64,000 nucleotides of DNA from Pomphorhynchus laevis (lineage: Eukaryota; Acanthocephala; Palaeacanthocephala; Echinorhynchida; Pomphorhynchidae). The notes under the pieces are model-generated. The model saw only the letters and a list, made by a program, of their open reading frames with translations, did no database searches and was not told the origin of the DNA. Shown piece by piece: positions 43,146 through 54,640 of this stretch (the stretch's first letter is position 1; every line of letters begins with the position of its first letter). The stretch lies in assembly GCA_012934845.2 (NCBI GenBank), contig WNNJ02000948.1, positions 1-64,000 on the forward strand, written 5' to 3'. A program made the position numbers and the translations under genes.

Positions 43146-45330
43146 ATGTTTTTCGGGCGAACTATGATGTTATTACATCAAAGCTGCATAGAGTAAGTTG
43201 GCCTGATCCGGCTGTTGTCGGAGTTGACGAGGCCTTGGATCATTTTCGCGTGACGCTTTATTCTCTAATGGTAAAATTCTCACCTTTGAAGTCTAAGACT
43301 AGTCGGAAAAGCGCTCGTTGGTTTGATACTGAGCTGGCTACTGCGATGAAGGCTCGTGACTTCAGTTTCAAATGCTTTAAGGGTGGGTTTTGTGAATATG
43401 GTGTTTATAAGCAGGCGAGAAATTTCTTCAATTCTTTAAAGCGACATAAGCGCTATTTATTTGAAAATGGTCTAGCTCATAGTTGTAGACATGATCCCAA
43501 AGCACTCTTTCTATATGTGAATAGTAGTAGGAACGCTAATAAAACAATTGGCCAATATTTTGATAGCGTTATTGAAGACGACCTTGCTGAGATGTTCTCA
43601 AGGCATTTTTACTTGTACAAAGAGACTACAAACGAGTATTCTGAACCTATCCAGAACAGTGAGACGATAAGAGATGCTAGTGTTTCATATCCTAGTTTAG
43701 ACATAGCTAATTTGATAACTCCTGAGAAAGTTTTAGCTGAACTGCATCGTCTTAAAGAGACAAACTCCAAAGGTGCTGATTTGTTACCTTCGATATATCT
43801 TCGTCGAATAGCAGACTCAATATATACACCACTTTGTAACATATTTCGACAATCTATTATTGATACGAATCTTCCAAAAGAGTGGAAACAATCGATCATT
43901 CACCCCATCTTCAAAAAGGGTGATAGATCTTCAGTAGACAATTATAGACCAGTAAGTATTACTTGCTTATGTTGTAGAATGTTAGAGCGAATATTACATG
44001 GTTATATGGTCAAGTTTTATAGTGAGAATAATGTAATAGCTTCTGAGCAACATGGTTTCCGTAAGGGTTATTCGACAGTTACTAATCTACTCGCTGCCCA
44101 TCTTGATTGGTCAGCTAATAAAGCCGTATCAATTGCTACTGACATCATATTCTTCGATTTCTCTAAGGCATTTGACAGAGTAGACCATAGACTCCTCCTA
44201 AATAAACTAGAGAAAAGTGGCATTCCATTTTTGCTTGTTAGATGGATTGAATCGTTTTTAAGCAATCGTAGTTATTGTGTGCATGTAGATAATTTTTACT
44301 CTTCTTCGCGGCCATGTAATATAGGGGTGCCTCAAGGTTCAGTATTGGGTCCATTGTTATTTAGTGTCTACATCAACGATATCCCGGAATTTATTGATTC
44401 TCGGATGCTTTTATATGCAGACGATTTGAAAATCTGGCGGGCAATTCGTTCACCCAATGATATAGTTAAACTGCAACGGGATATCGATGAAGTCGAAAAT
44501 TGGGCTCTGCTCAATAGGTTGATTGTAAATATATCAAAATGCAAACATTTACGTGTTCGTGGCGGAAATGCTCAATCTTTAGTTAATTATAGATTTCAAA
44601 GCAGTGATATAGAACGAGTGAACAAATATAAGGACTTGGGAGTGTGGATAAACAGTGATTTGAGTACCGTCTCACATACTGAACATGCTTGTTCAAATGC
44701 GTTGGGGATAATCGGTCAACTTCGACGCACTTTCATTTCACTCAATCAATTTGCCCTACGTCCGCTAATCTTTGCTCATGTGTTGAGCCGTCTTCTATAT
44801 GCTGCGCCGTGTGTGTATCCCCAAAATTCAAAAGAACATATTAGTTCAGAGAGGGTACTTCATAGAGCTACCAAGCTAGCACCGCAACTGAAATTTTTGT
44901 CGTACCCTGATCGATTAAAAGCACTTAGACTTGAGACTGTCACGTGGACCCGCCGGTACATCGATATGAGTATGGTCTGGCAAATTCTGAATGATTTGGA
45001 TCATCCACTTCGAGATTGTCTTCATTTGCGATCATCCAATATCCTCCGAGGCCATGGTTTAACCCTGCGACGTGAAAGGATAAGAAAATCACGAGCTGTC
45101 CAATTTGATCGGCGAGTTGTATCTCTGTGGAATAGGCTTGGAGAGTCAACAGTGTGCAGTAGCAATATCAACGAATTCAAAAAGAAATTATGGATGGAGG
45201 ATGCCATGGGGAAAGCTGCTTTTCCGTATTTGTGATACTTTTATTATATTTTCTTTTTTCCTGCAGTGAACCAGCCAATTAAGCCAGGCTTTTATGTGCT
45301 GTTGAAACATTAATAATAATAATAAATTCA
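43146..45330 (+). mobile_element. CR1-type LINE, 5'-truncated (family CR1-c)
   Basis: Begins inside ORF2 at about 43146 (in-frame RANYDVITSKL...WPDPAVVGVDEALDHF) compared with the longer relative at 50.8-54.6 kb. It runs through an undamaged RT to a short 3' UTR and an (AAT)n tail at about 45313-45330. Only the 5' truncation spoils it, so it is young. Confidence 0.85.
43235..45235 (+). CDS. CR1-c LINE ORF2 fragment: reverse transcriptase, intact frame
   Basis: 666 codons from ATG 43235 (the open frame extends upstream to about 43146). The endonuclease is gone; the linker with WFDTELATAMKAR remains. RT motifs: EWKQSIIHPIFKKGD, DNYRPVSITCLCCRMLER, SEQHGFRKGYST, FFDFSKAFDRVDH, IGVPQGSVLGPLLFSVYIND and LLYADDLKIW. 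The C-terminus has LRGHGLTLRRERIRKSRAVQ and VVSLWNRLGEST. All RT active-site residues are visible. It cannot move itself without endonuclease and ORF1. Confidence 0.9.
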   Translation: MDHFRVTLYSLMVKFSPLKSKTSRKSARWFDTELATAMKARDFSFKCFKGGFCEYGVYKQARNFFNSLKRHKRYLFENGLAHSCRHDPKALFLYVNSSRNANKTIGQYFDSVIEDDLAEMFSRHFYLYKETTNEYSEPIQNSETIRDASVSYPSLDIANLITPEKVLAELHRLKETNSKGADLLPSIYLRRIADSIYTPLCNIFRQSIIDTNLPKEWKQSIIHPIFKKGDRSSVDNYRPVSITCLCCRMLERILHGYMVKFYSENNVIASEQHGFRKGYSTVTNLLAAHLDWSANKAVSIATDIIFFDFSKAFDRVDHRLLLNKLEKSGIPFLLVRWIESFLSNRSYCVHVDNFYSSSRPCNIGVPQGSVLGPLLFSVYINDIPEFIDSRMLLYADDLKIWRAIRSPNDIVKLQRDIDEVENWALLNRLIVNISKCKHLRVRGGNAQSLVNYRFQSSDIERVNKYKDLGVWINSDLSTVSHTEHACSNALGIIGQLRRTFISLNQFALRPLIFAHVLSRLLYAAPCVYPQNSKEHISSERVLHRATKLAPQLKFLSYPDRLKALRLETVTWTRRYIDMSMVWQILNDLDHPLRDCLHLRSSNILRGHGLTLRRERIRKSRAVQFDRRVVSLWNRLGESTVCSSNINEFKKKLWMEDAMGKAAFPYL

Positions 45331-45339
45331 ATTTACATA

Positions 45340-45740
45340 AAATATATTAAGGACGAGACAAAGCAGTAAATGGCTGTTCAGTCTGTTCACTGTCCATATT
45401 AAAAAAAGTGTACAATGTAATCAACCGAATGGGTAGTTTAACACTGATTGAAGGTTCGAGCTTTTATAAATCCACTTCCTTACTTGAAGTTGGAAATGTG
45501 AATAGCTGGAGGCACAAGTAATTTCCTCAGTAGTGTATTTCAAATGTTGATAGCACGATGGGAATGTCTCATTATTTGATGACTTATACCAAGGGGAATT
45601 TATAGAGGGTTAGGCGATGTCCACGACAATTTGTAGTTCTAAACTTTATAACATTTGTGGAATATCCTTTAAATGAATTAACAACTACCCACATTGCCAA
45701 TGTATCAAAATACAGTAGTCTTTGTCTCATTGAAGATAAA
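45340..45740 (-). mobile_element. CR1-type LINE 3'-end fragment, decayed
   Basis: Resembles the reverse-strand 3' end of CR1-a (7740-8100): it opens with GTAAATGGCTGTTCAGTCTGTTCAC, like GCAAATGGCTGTTTCAACTGTTCAC, and continues through the ORF2 C-terminal region with many changes. No open frame remains. Confidence 0.55.
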
Positions 45741-45849
45741 CCTAACGATTAATTGTGTTCATCCACGATTAATTGTGTTCGTTTTGAATCCGGTGATGTA
45801 GTTAACATGAATGCTATTGTGGAAGCTCTTGAGATCAGTTTTGTAATAT

Positions 45850-46850
45850 CTCCACCCTCGCCATAAAATATTGACCAGGTACAGTACCCGCCCAACTTTC
45901 AATCTAACTTATCAATATTTCCCATTAATGTCATTGAAGTTCAATCTAAACTCCATAAATTAAATAGCTTTGGCTCAACAGGACCAGATGGTATATCATC
46001 TTTTCTTTTGCGTACTTTGTCACTTATTATTTCGCCATGCCTTACGTCCCTATTTCATCGAAGTTTACAGAATTCGTGGATTCCTGATGATTGGAGTAGT
46101 GCAATTGTAGTGCTTATACCAAGGAAACAGTTGGCACTAACTTGTTCAGATTTTAGACCAATTAGTCTTGCCAGTGTTATTTCTAAAATTACGGAGAGGC
46201 TCATTGCGAAGAGAATACGTGACCATCTAAAATTTTATCAAATTTTTGATGATTCTCAGTGCTGCTTCCTACCCGGTCGCTTGTGTCTAATTAATATGTT
46301 GAAGCCTTGCGAATATTAGGGAGCTGCTCTGAGTTCGGGTTTTACGGTTGATATAAAATTTATTGATTTCTCTAAGGCATCTGACAGCGTTCCGCACACT
46401 CGTTTAGATTCATTATTACGTCATTACGATGATCCTACTGCAATTTGCAAATGGATTAAGACATTTCTTGAGTACCGATCCTTCGTTGTGCGATTAGATG
46501 AAGATTTGTCAACATATCGACGTGTTCATTCTGATGTTCCTCAGGGCACGGTCCTAAGTCCACTTCTCTCTTATCATTTTTTTGAATAACCTACTCATAA
46601 GGCTAGTGTCCTCACCTGGCATTTGCTAACAATGTCAAAATGTGGGCAACTGCCCAAAACAAGGTGGCTTGTGAATTTTTATAACATGACCTTAATTGTA
46701 TTATGGCATGGTGTAATAACACTGGATTGATACTCAACGCGACAGTGTGCATGGATGATATTGGTTATAGATAATACTCATTTGACTACAAAATAAATGG
46801 ACACCCAATCATGCGAGTCTCAGAACATCCTGATCTGGGAGTGATAAAGG
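45850..46850 (+). pseudogene. Decayed CR1-type RT fragment
   Basis: Plus strand. KLNSFGSTGPDGISSFLLR, SWIPDDWSSAIVVLIPRKQ, SDFRPISLASVISKITERL (46008-46319), KFIDFSKASDSVPHTRL, then SDVPQGTVLSPLLS. The GPDGI...DW...FRPISL...FIDFSKA order is CR1-like. One open stretch of 103 codons; elsewhere stops and a missing YADD. Of an age like the copy at 5.7-6.5 kb. Confidence 0.7.
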
Positions 46851-46914
46851 ACTCCTCCCGATCTGGAGGAGTTATCTGAAAGTGATAAAGGGGGAGATCG
46901 GCGGACATCGAGAG

Positions 46915-48560
46915 GGAGCTGATTTCAAGTGAGTGGAGCGGCGACGAGGGAAGATCGGAAACCGTAGTTGTTGAAGTAATTGGGAACGTGGCGTAAGAGA
47001 GAATTACGTGAACGCAGCAATAAAGAGGTAGGGCGAGTGTCGTCTAAGAAAGGGAAATTGATTACGATGGAGATCCGGCAAAGCTGAGACGAAAATTTAC
47101 GGGAAGAAGGCGGAGTTGGATGCGGATGTGGATGGTGGGCAATGAGAGTTGGGCAATATATGTGGATGTGTTGTCGAAACGACGGAGACGTAGGAGCACT
47201 CAAACGGCGGAGTTGATGATGCGTTGTAGGGTATGATGGTGGATTTTGGAGAATTGGCGAAAAGGCTGAGGCAGTGATCGATTTTAGGGAAAATTAGCGA
47301 TGAAGGAAGAGAAATACAGGAACAGAATTCCTCTAAAGTGGGCGGATACGGCGGATGTCACGGAGAATTAAGTTACACGAGCGGACCTTGTCGTGGACGA
47401 AAGGTTTAAGAGAAATATGATCATCGAAATGGAATCCAAAGAAAGTGAGATTGTGGACTATGGAGATGAATGATGAGGCAAAAGATACAGTGGGAGGAGA
47501 TATGTTAGCTTGACGTGAGAGGATCCACATTATTTCGGACTTGTATGTGTTTAGAACGAGGTGAAGATGGGCGAGATGTTTGTAGATAGAAGAAAGACAG
47601 TTGGATGCAGAAATAGCGATATCGTGTATGCGATGGGCGGGTGCATGATCATAGATGAGGATGTCATCGGCGTATTGCATGACGTTAAAGGAGTAAGGTT
47701 TGATAAACGGAAAGAGATCACCAAGTAGAAGAGAGAAAAACAGAACCTAGGGCTGAACCTAGTAGGACCCCGCAAAAAATAGGGATGGGAGGGGAGTTAG
47801 ATGAATTAGAACAGACGCGAAAGGAATGGTTGGATAGATATGAGGCAAACAATGCTACGGAGGTGGAAGAAAAGCCGTAATCATAACGAAGGCGAGAAAG
47901 GAGGATGGAGTGGTCGACGATGTCGAAGGCGGAGAAGAGGTCGAGGGAGTAATCAAACTCTTCTCCGCCGATGGAGTGGTCGACCTACTCATTTCTCTTA
48001 TTACGAGAAATGAGTAGGTCGTTGTAAACTTTCATGCAGGCGATTTTTGTGGAGTAATTAGAGCGGAAAGTGGATTGGAAAGGAGAGTACAGATTGGATA
48101 AAGAGAGATAAACGTTGATCTGTATTAAGATAATGCGCTCTAAGAGCTTGGAAAGAGTAGAGAGGAGTGATATGGGGCGATAGCTAGAAGGAAGTGAGGG
48201 GTCGAGCGATTGTTTCTTAAGGAGGGGACGAAAGATTGTGAATTTCCAGTGTGAAGGAAAGATACGACTGCGGATGGACGAGTTAAACAAGGAGGTGATG
48301 AAAGGGGATATTGATGAGCATACGGATATAAGTATGGGTGTAGGCAGGGGATCGGTAAGTAAGGTTTTGTTGGGCAAGGACATGATGACAGATGAGACTT
48401 CGGCAGTAATGCAGTATTTGCAGTAAATGTTGGAATGGTTGATAAATTATAGATTTAAATTGTGTATACCATTTTTTTTGACGGAAGACTGTTTGAGTAA
48501 CCGAAGAACGGATTCGGCCTTGAATAATTATCGAGATTATTCTTCTAAGCGACATGGTCT
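46915..48560 (-). mobile_element. L2-type LINE, family L2-b, rearranged copy
   Basis: Minus strand, related to but clearly diverged from L2 copies A and B. SSYRPISLLSTLSKLLERI, YSPFQSTFRSNYSTKIACMK, QYADDILIYDHAPAHRIHD, NLTFFGFHFDDHISLKPFV and NNYGFRSSLVAAPL. It is broken into three or more frames. Two adjacent inverted duplications (47928-47969 and 47981-48021) interrupt the RT. Confidence 0.8.
47928..48021. repeat. Two adjacent inverted duplications inside the L2-b copy
   Basis: First: GGCGGAGAAGAG (47928-47939) with CTCTTCTCCGCC (47958-47969). Second: CGACCTACTCATTTCTC (47981-47997) with GAGAAATGAGTAGGTCG (48005-48021). Both arm pairs are perfect. Between them GATGGAGTGGTCGAC repeats a segment 66 bp upstream, as expected from template switching. 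Confidence 0.9.
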
Positions 48561-49019
48561 TCGAAAATTAGCTCCTAATCGTAATATAGTCTACGCAATT
48601 CTGTGAATTCATTGACCTCTGCTAAATAAAACTTGTCTTCCATTTAAAGAGATCAGTAATTGTTGAAATTCTCTGAACCAACAAGCCATTACTATTTTGG
48701 TTGTTTTACTCTTCGAATAATTTATACTTGCCTCTAAGATAGTAGGAATCACATATTTTATGTTTTCACTTAACTGCCTTGATGCAAGTAACTTAGGCAC
48801 ACTCAAGCCGAATTATATCAATTTTGGAAGGAATTAATCTTTCGCTGGTTTGCTGATGTGGTTCAATTAATTGCACATTGCTCATGCAATCGAATAAACA
48901 AGATACTGGTTTGTGTTTTAGAACCAGTAACCCTGTTGATAATTATGGTAACCCTGTTGACAGTGAATATTTGATAATGTTGATAATGCTGTTAATAATA
49001 ATTGGTAATTTATGAAATA
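48561..49019. other. Spacer, no gene seen
   Basis: No domain recognised. The segment at 48865-48915 (GCACATTGCTCATG, then AATCGAATAAACAA) recurs at 50196-50245, next to the second L2-b fragment. Confidence 0.5.
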
Positions 49020-49255
49020 GTATAGTCAAACATTTCTTCCTCAACGCTTCCACGCTTCAAACAACGTCTACATTCCTGCATTATGGCTCCTCCTACACAA
49101 TAAATCAATTTCCTCAACATCTTATCCAACTCACAATTCTATCATCCATCTTCAATGAACTACTCAACATTTTCCCCAGACGCCTTTCAAAATTCCACCC
49201 ATCTCCCTTGTGTTCAATAGGCATGCTTTAATTTCATCAACATTTTTATTTTAGT
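49020..49255 (+). mobile_element. L2-b 3'-end fragment
   Basis: Shares with 22050-22290 the L2-b 3' end: ATGGCTCCTCCTACACAATA, CTCAACATTTT, then TTTCATCAACATTTTTATTT. Opposite in orientation to the L2-b RT piece on its left. Confidence 0.7.
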
Positions 49256-49276
49256 AACAAAATGAATATTATTTTT

Positions 49277-49482
49277 TCAAAATCGAAATGGCATGAGGTG
49301 GAAAATTTATTAAATTTCCGATTCCAGTTTGGAATCATCATCAGAAATTGTAAGTAGTTAGTAATCAAGAATGTTTAAGCTGAATGATGTTAAAGAATGA
49401 TGATTCCAAACTAAAATCGAAAATTTAATAAATTTTCTATCTCATGAGGGTCGTCTTGCCATTTCGATTTTGAAAATTTAAC
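49277..49482. repeat. Inverted repeat with Penelope-type hammerhead cores
   Basis: Arms of about 65-80 bp: TTTTCAAAATCGAAATGGCA at the left and its inverse near 49452-49475. The left arm, read on the minus strand (49315-49344), gives CTGATGA, TG, ATTCCA-AAC-TGGAAT, then CGGAAA. The right arm, plus strand (49395-49423), gives GATGATTCC...ATCGAAAA with a damaged stem. Same plan as the inverted repeat at 17.0 kb but different sequence. Confidence 0.6.
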
Positions 49483-49604
49483 AATGACCCCTAGCACCTT
49501 CCGTTTTAATGAATATTATTTTATTTTATAAATTTTATTTTATTTGATGTTTTTTGATTTCCGATATGTGTCAAACATATTATTGAAAAATCATTTAAAT
49601 ATTT

Positions 49605-50215
49605 TAATTGATAGGAGGATGGAGTGGTCGACGATGTCGAAAGCGGATAAGATGTCGAGGGAGATGTGAACACTATATTGGGTTTTGTCACGATTAATGA
49701 GTATGTCATTGTAAACTTTCATGCAGGTGATTTCTGTTGAGTAATTAGAGCGGAAATCGGATTGGAAAGGAGGGTACAGATTGGATGAAGAGAGATAAAC
49801 GTTGATCTGTATTAAGATAATGCGCTCTAAGAGCTTAGAAAGAGTAGGAAGTAGTGAAATGGGGCGATAGCTAGAAGGAAGTCAGGGGTCTAGCCATTGT
49901 TTCTTAAGGAGCGGACGAACGATTGCGAATTTCTAGTGTGTAGGAAATATATGGCTGCGGATGGACGAGTTAAACAACGAGGTGAGGAAACGGGGTATTG
50001 ATGAGCATATGGATATAAGTATGGGTGTAGGTTGAAGGGAAGATACGACTGCGGATGGACGAGTTAAACAAGGTTGTGAGAAATGGGGATATCGATGAGC
50101 ATATAGATTTTAATATGTGAGTAGGCAGGGGATCGGTAGGTGAGGTTTTGTTTGGCAAGGACATGATGACAGATAAGATTTCAGCAGTAATGCAGTAATT
50201 GCACATTGCTCATGT
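49605..50215 (-). mobile_element. L2-b fragment, second copy
   Basis: Minus strand, matching 47900-48420: the frame SVIMSLPNKTSPTDPLPTHIL, then the NYSTEI region and the segment encoding the DIVDHSI block. A local duplication repeats the segment with ACTGCGGATGGACGAGTTAA (near 49960 and 50047). It is followed by the same GCACATTGCTCATG spacer as the first copy. Confidence 0.7.
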
Positions 50216-50869
50216 AATCGAATAAACAAACTACTGGTTTGTTGTATACAACGTCTACGTTCCTTCACTATGGATCTTCCTTTTAGATTACTATAAAAAT
50301 AAAATCAAACAAAAAATCAGCAAAATATCATTAAAAATAAATAAAATTTCTTTAGTGGAAATTTTTTTGAATACTAAATAATATAAACTGTGTTATAATT
50401 AATTACAGTAGATGATCATATTTTATCATAGAGTATAATTCCTTGGTATATTACAAAACTTATATTGATTTAGAATGATAAATTTTGTTAGATATTTGAA
50501 ATAATATATTTTATTAAAGATTTTCAAAGAAATTTGAAATGATATATTTTCCCTCAAAATATGTTTTATTTTTTGCTGTAAATTTAGTTACGTTCTTTAT
50601 TTTTAAAACATAAAAAACTTAAAACAGCGAAACTGTTTCAGATTTTAGAAAGTTAATAATAAAACAGCCTTTAGAAACATTTTTCATATTAATATAAAAG
50701 TAACATAATTTATTTTGCTTTCATCCTTTCATATTAAAAAAATTTCACCTTAAAAAAATTTTGGTTTCTAATAAACATACATTCTTACAATAAAATAACA
50801 TACACATACATCACAAATTGGATTACAATTGGATTGTTTCAAAGCAGCTTGCCAGCGGAATAAAACATA
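50216..50869. other. Spacer and 5' leader of CR1-c long copy
   Basis: 50250-50285 holds a short L2-b 3'-end scrap (CAACGTCTACGTTC). The rest is AT-rich without recognised features. The last 60 bp before ATG 50870 are probably the CR1-c 5' leader. Confidence 0.45.
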
Positions 50870-52275
50870 ATGACACGAAAAACATCGAAGCTTAAAGCTA
50901 AGAAGTCCAATGTAAACACCGTATCTCTAAACGCAAGCATAATTGATGAGTGTACATCTGTCCAAGTCCAGTGTTCGAATGATTTGTGTGACACCTGGAC
51001 CACTATTTGTATGATCAAGTTAAAAAAGAATTCCGATGATGCTTATTTATGTGGCTTTTGTGCTGTGAAGGAGCTTTAATATTTTGAGAAGACGTTTGGT
51101 CGAATTTGAAGAAGCACATAACCAATCTCAGTCGAACCGTTCTTGTGGACGATAAAATATCCTCTTTCAAAGCTTAACATCCTCTTCAAAATATAGTTCC
51201 TGTGGATGCGCAGGTTGGTGATGATACGACTGCCTGCGTTATTCCCCTTGATGAGAATACCAACGATCGCAAATTACAGCAAATTGCTGAAAATACAGTC
51301 CCTAAAGTATCACAGACCACGAACGATAGGACTACCTGCGTTGTCGTTGATCGTCCTTCTCCCGATATTGCTTTACATATTGACAACCGAACTCGAACAA
51401 CTGGCGCTCATGTCGGCAGCGATGGACCTGTAACATCCCGTATTTGGAAGTGGGGATATTTGCGTTCTTCCTATTCAACTCCAAATTCAGTGTCAAGACC
51501 GTATGACGAAGTCTCGAAATATATTCTGTCTGATGAAGCGATTTCACAAAGTGATACACCGAAGATGTCGAATGCTCACAATGCGACATTTCGTACTATC
51601 TCAAACAAAGATGGTCAGTGCGTTTCCTCGGGCAACGCACACGTCACCTTGATGTCACCATCAAGTTCTTTAGAGTCTCATGATTCACATACCCAGACAG
51701 ACTTATCTAGCTTGCGGAATATTGTTAAAACGGATACTCAAATACCCAGCTTACGTGCATGTACAGATACACAATCTGCTGTGTCCTGTGATGATCTTGA
51801 TAGGGTGATCTCAAATAAGCGTATATATAATAGAGGATGCTCAGTTATTCTATCTAATGTGCCCGAGTCTATCTTCGAAAATGCGCAAGCACGACTGAAT
51901 GATGACATTCAGAGTTTGAGGTCTATTCTGGCACATGTACTTGGCTCCTGTGACATTGAGACAGTCCAAAAAGTTAAACTTGTCGCTCTTTTCCGCCTAG
52001 GTAAGCGTAATGCTTTAAATAATAAACCCCGACTACTCAAAGCTGTCTTCCATAACCAACTTCATGCTACCTTAATGTTGCGAAACTCGTTCTGTCTCAA
52101 AGGGTCTAATATTCGACTGCTGAAAGATCTTGATGTATCAGAACGAAAAAAATTATCAAAAGTTAAAGAGGAACTAACATCTCGTGTTGCTAAAGGAGAA
52201 ACAAATATCTATGTAAAAAATTTTCAGATTGTGAAGCGACGCACCCGGCTGAGTTGGAGCCCACTAGTCATGTAG
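50870..52275 (+). pseudogene. CR1-c ORF1: PHD-like finger and C-terminal domain, frameshifted
   Basis: ATG 50870 opens 69 codons with VQCSNDLCDTWTTI then LCGFC, the same finger as in L2 copy A ORF1. A frameshift lies between 51079 and 51202; from 51202 357 codons follow. The second part has a Ser/Thr-rich linker and a C-terminal domain (RLNDDIQSLRSILAHVL, KVKLVALFRLGK, SKVKEELTSRV), as in other CR1/L2 ORF1 proteins that bind nucleic acid. Confidence 0.75.
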
Positions 52276-54560
52276 CCTCGCGTGCATTCTGTAATCGAAA
52301 CGGGCTCGTCTACTATGCCTATCAGAGTCTAAATGGTTTAGCGTCCGGGTTATTAGGATGTATAAGGGGTGATAGGAATACTCCCAGAGGTATTTTTGGG
52401 AATTGTGAAATACTCCATTGTAATGTTCGCAGTCCTATATCGAAGATAGATGAACTGAGATATAGAGTTCAGTTAATTCGTCCTAAATTACTTGCTATCA
52501 CAGAATCATGGCTATATGGTGATATTGTTGATAATGAAGTCTCCATCCCTGATTATCTGGTTTTCCGCAGTGATCGTAAAAGTAGAAGAGGTGGAGGTGT
52601 TATTCTTTACGTGAGCAACGATGTGAAAGTAACTATTCTTAGCACTTCTTCTAATAAAGTCGAAAGTTTGTGGTGTCGGGTAAAATTCATGCATACCGCT
52701 CCGCTTGTTCTGGGGGTAGTATATCGTTCACCCTTGGCCGCCACAGATAAACTGATTAGGGGAAGTAGAACTTTATTCTAAAGGTACGTCCAATGTTTTA
52801 ATACTTGGTGACTTGAATATGCCTTCGGTTGATTGGAATTCGTATACGGCCTTTCCTACTTTTGACCATGCTTCCTATGACCTTATGGAGTGTATCATCT
52901 ATTGTGGTTTAACTCTGCATGTTCAAAATCGCACTCGTTTTGCCAATGACAGTAGATATCCATTAGATGTATGTGTATCTTCGAACAGTAAGATTATTAA
53001 CGCTATCCGTTATGATGCCCCGATCGGTATGTCTGATCATTGCGGAGTGATCATTAGGTTAAGGTTTCAAGAAGAAACTCGAGGTCCGCGTGAAAATCAA
53101 GTGGTTAATGCTTTCAAAACCAACACAGATGCAATTCAGTCAATACTTTCAGCAGCTTCCTGGCCAGATCCCGCTGTTGTTGGAGTACACGGCGCGTGGA
53201 ATTACTTTCAGAGAACCTCAGAGTCGCTGCTTATTTTATTCTCTCCACTTAGAAGCAGAGCACGTCGAAAAGATTCTCCCTGGTTCGATTATGAGTTACG
53301 CTCAACAATGAGGACTCGTAATTTGATCTTCAATCGCTACAAAGTTAGGGAGTGTAGTTATGATGTTTTTAAACAGGCAAGAAATTTATTCAATTCATTG
53401 AAGAGAAAGAAGCGGTGTGCATTTTAGAATGCATTAGCTAACCAGTGTAAATACGATTTAAAGGTCCTTTTTCAGTACCTATCAAGTAGGGGAGCTGTTG
53501 ATTCTTCGATTTGTCACTACTTCTATGACATTTCTGCGAATGACCTAGCTGAAGAGTTTGCGGCACACTATTGCACTTCAGTAGAGCCCGCAAATGAACA
53601 TGAAACTTTTTGTATGGAATCTAGTGTGCTGAACACTTACTCTGACACGTGTCTTGAGTTGGACCTTGACAATTTGATAACGCCAGCTAAAGTCTATTCC
53701 GAATTACGCCGTCTAAAAGCAAATAATTCAAGAGGTTGTGACTTACTACCTTCTGTTTATCTGCGCAGATTAGCAGGCTCAATTTGCGTTCCTCTCTGTG
53801 CAATTTTTCGCCAGTCAATCTTAGAAAGATCTCTTCCTAATGTGTGGAAGCAGTCAATTGTTCTTCCCTACTTCAAGAAGGGAGATCGCTCTTCCGTCGA
53901 GAATTATAGGCCGGTGAGCATTACCTGCATTTGCTGTAGAGTGTTGGAGAGGTTTGTGCATCGCTACATGGTTGAGTGTTTCGTGTAGGAAAAATTTTAG
54001 TCCCTAATCAGCACGGATTTCGGGAGGGTTATTCAACTGTTTCAAATATGCTTGATGCTCATCTTGATTGGACAGCGAATAAGACACATTATACCGATAC
54101 AGACATTATATTCTTCGACTTTTCTAAAGCTTTTGATAGAGTAGATCATGGTCTACTTCAGAAACTTGTCAATACTGGACTCCCAAACATAATAGTTGAT
54201 TAGATTAGAGAATTGGCGTCGCTGCCTTATGAAGACAGACTGAGATCATTAGGACTTAAGACCGTCACATGGACCCGTCGGTACATGGATATGTGCCTTG
54301 TTTGGCATTTATTCCAACGTCCTCATCACTCTCTTCGAAGTAGGGTTCAACTACGTGGTTCAATGTTCTTCGCGGTCATTCTTTAACTATTCGAAGAAGC
54401 AGAGTACAGAAATTGGGCGCGATGCAATTTGATAGAAGAATTGTTGAGCTTTGGAACAACCTTGATGCAGACACCGTTGGATGCAGTTCACTTAATACTT
54501 TTAAAAGAAGACTACGAATGGATCAAGCAATGTTTCGTGTTGCATTTCCTTATTTTAATA
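52254..54560 (+). pseudogene. CR1-c ORF2: endonuclease and partial RT, broken
   Basis: Endonuclease in two frames: LLAITESWLYG, RRGGGVILYVS and VVYRSP (52254-52781), then LGDLNMPSVDWN and MSDHCGVI (from about 52800), so one frameshift near 52770. A TAG stop at 53425-53427. RT start in the same frame to 53988 (DLLPSVYLRRLAG, ENYRPVSITCICCRVLER), then a frameshift to 53976-54203 (FFDFSKAFDRVDH). The palm with GVPQGS and YADD is deleted. The C-terminus continues in two frames to about 54560. Confidence 0.8.
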
Positions 54561-54640
54561 ACTAATTAATTTATTTACGAACTTATTGTGAGCCAGCTAT
54601 TTGAGCTAATGCTCGTATGTTGTTGAATGTATAATATGAA

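Larger units (their letters stand above)
50810..54640 (+). mobile_element. CR1-type LINE, long copy (family CR1-c), internally deleted
   Basis: The longest member of the family, with ORF1 (50870-52275) and ORF2 (52254 to about 54560) overlapping by 22 nt. ORF2 lacks the RT catalytic block: DFSKAFDRVDH near 54120 is followed, after about 54200, directly by C-terminal sequence (LASLPYEDRLRSLGLKTVTW). The 3' end near 54640 resembles that of the 43.1-45.3 kb copy (GAGCCAGCTATTTGAGC). Confidence 0.85.
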
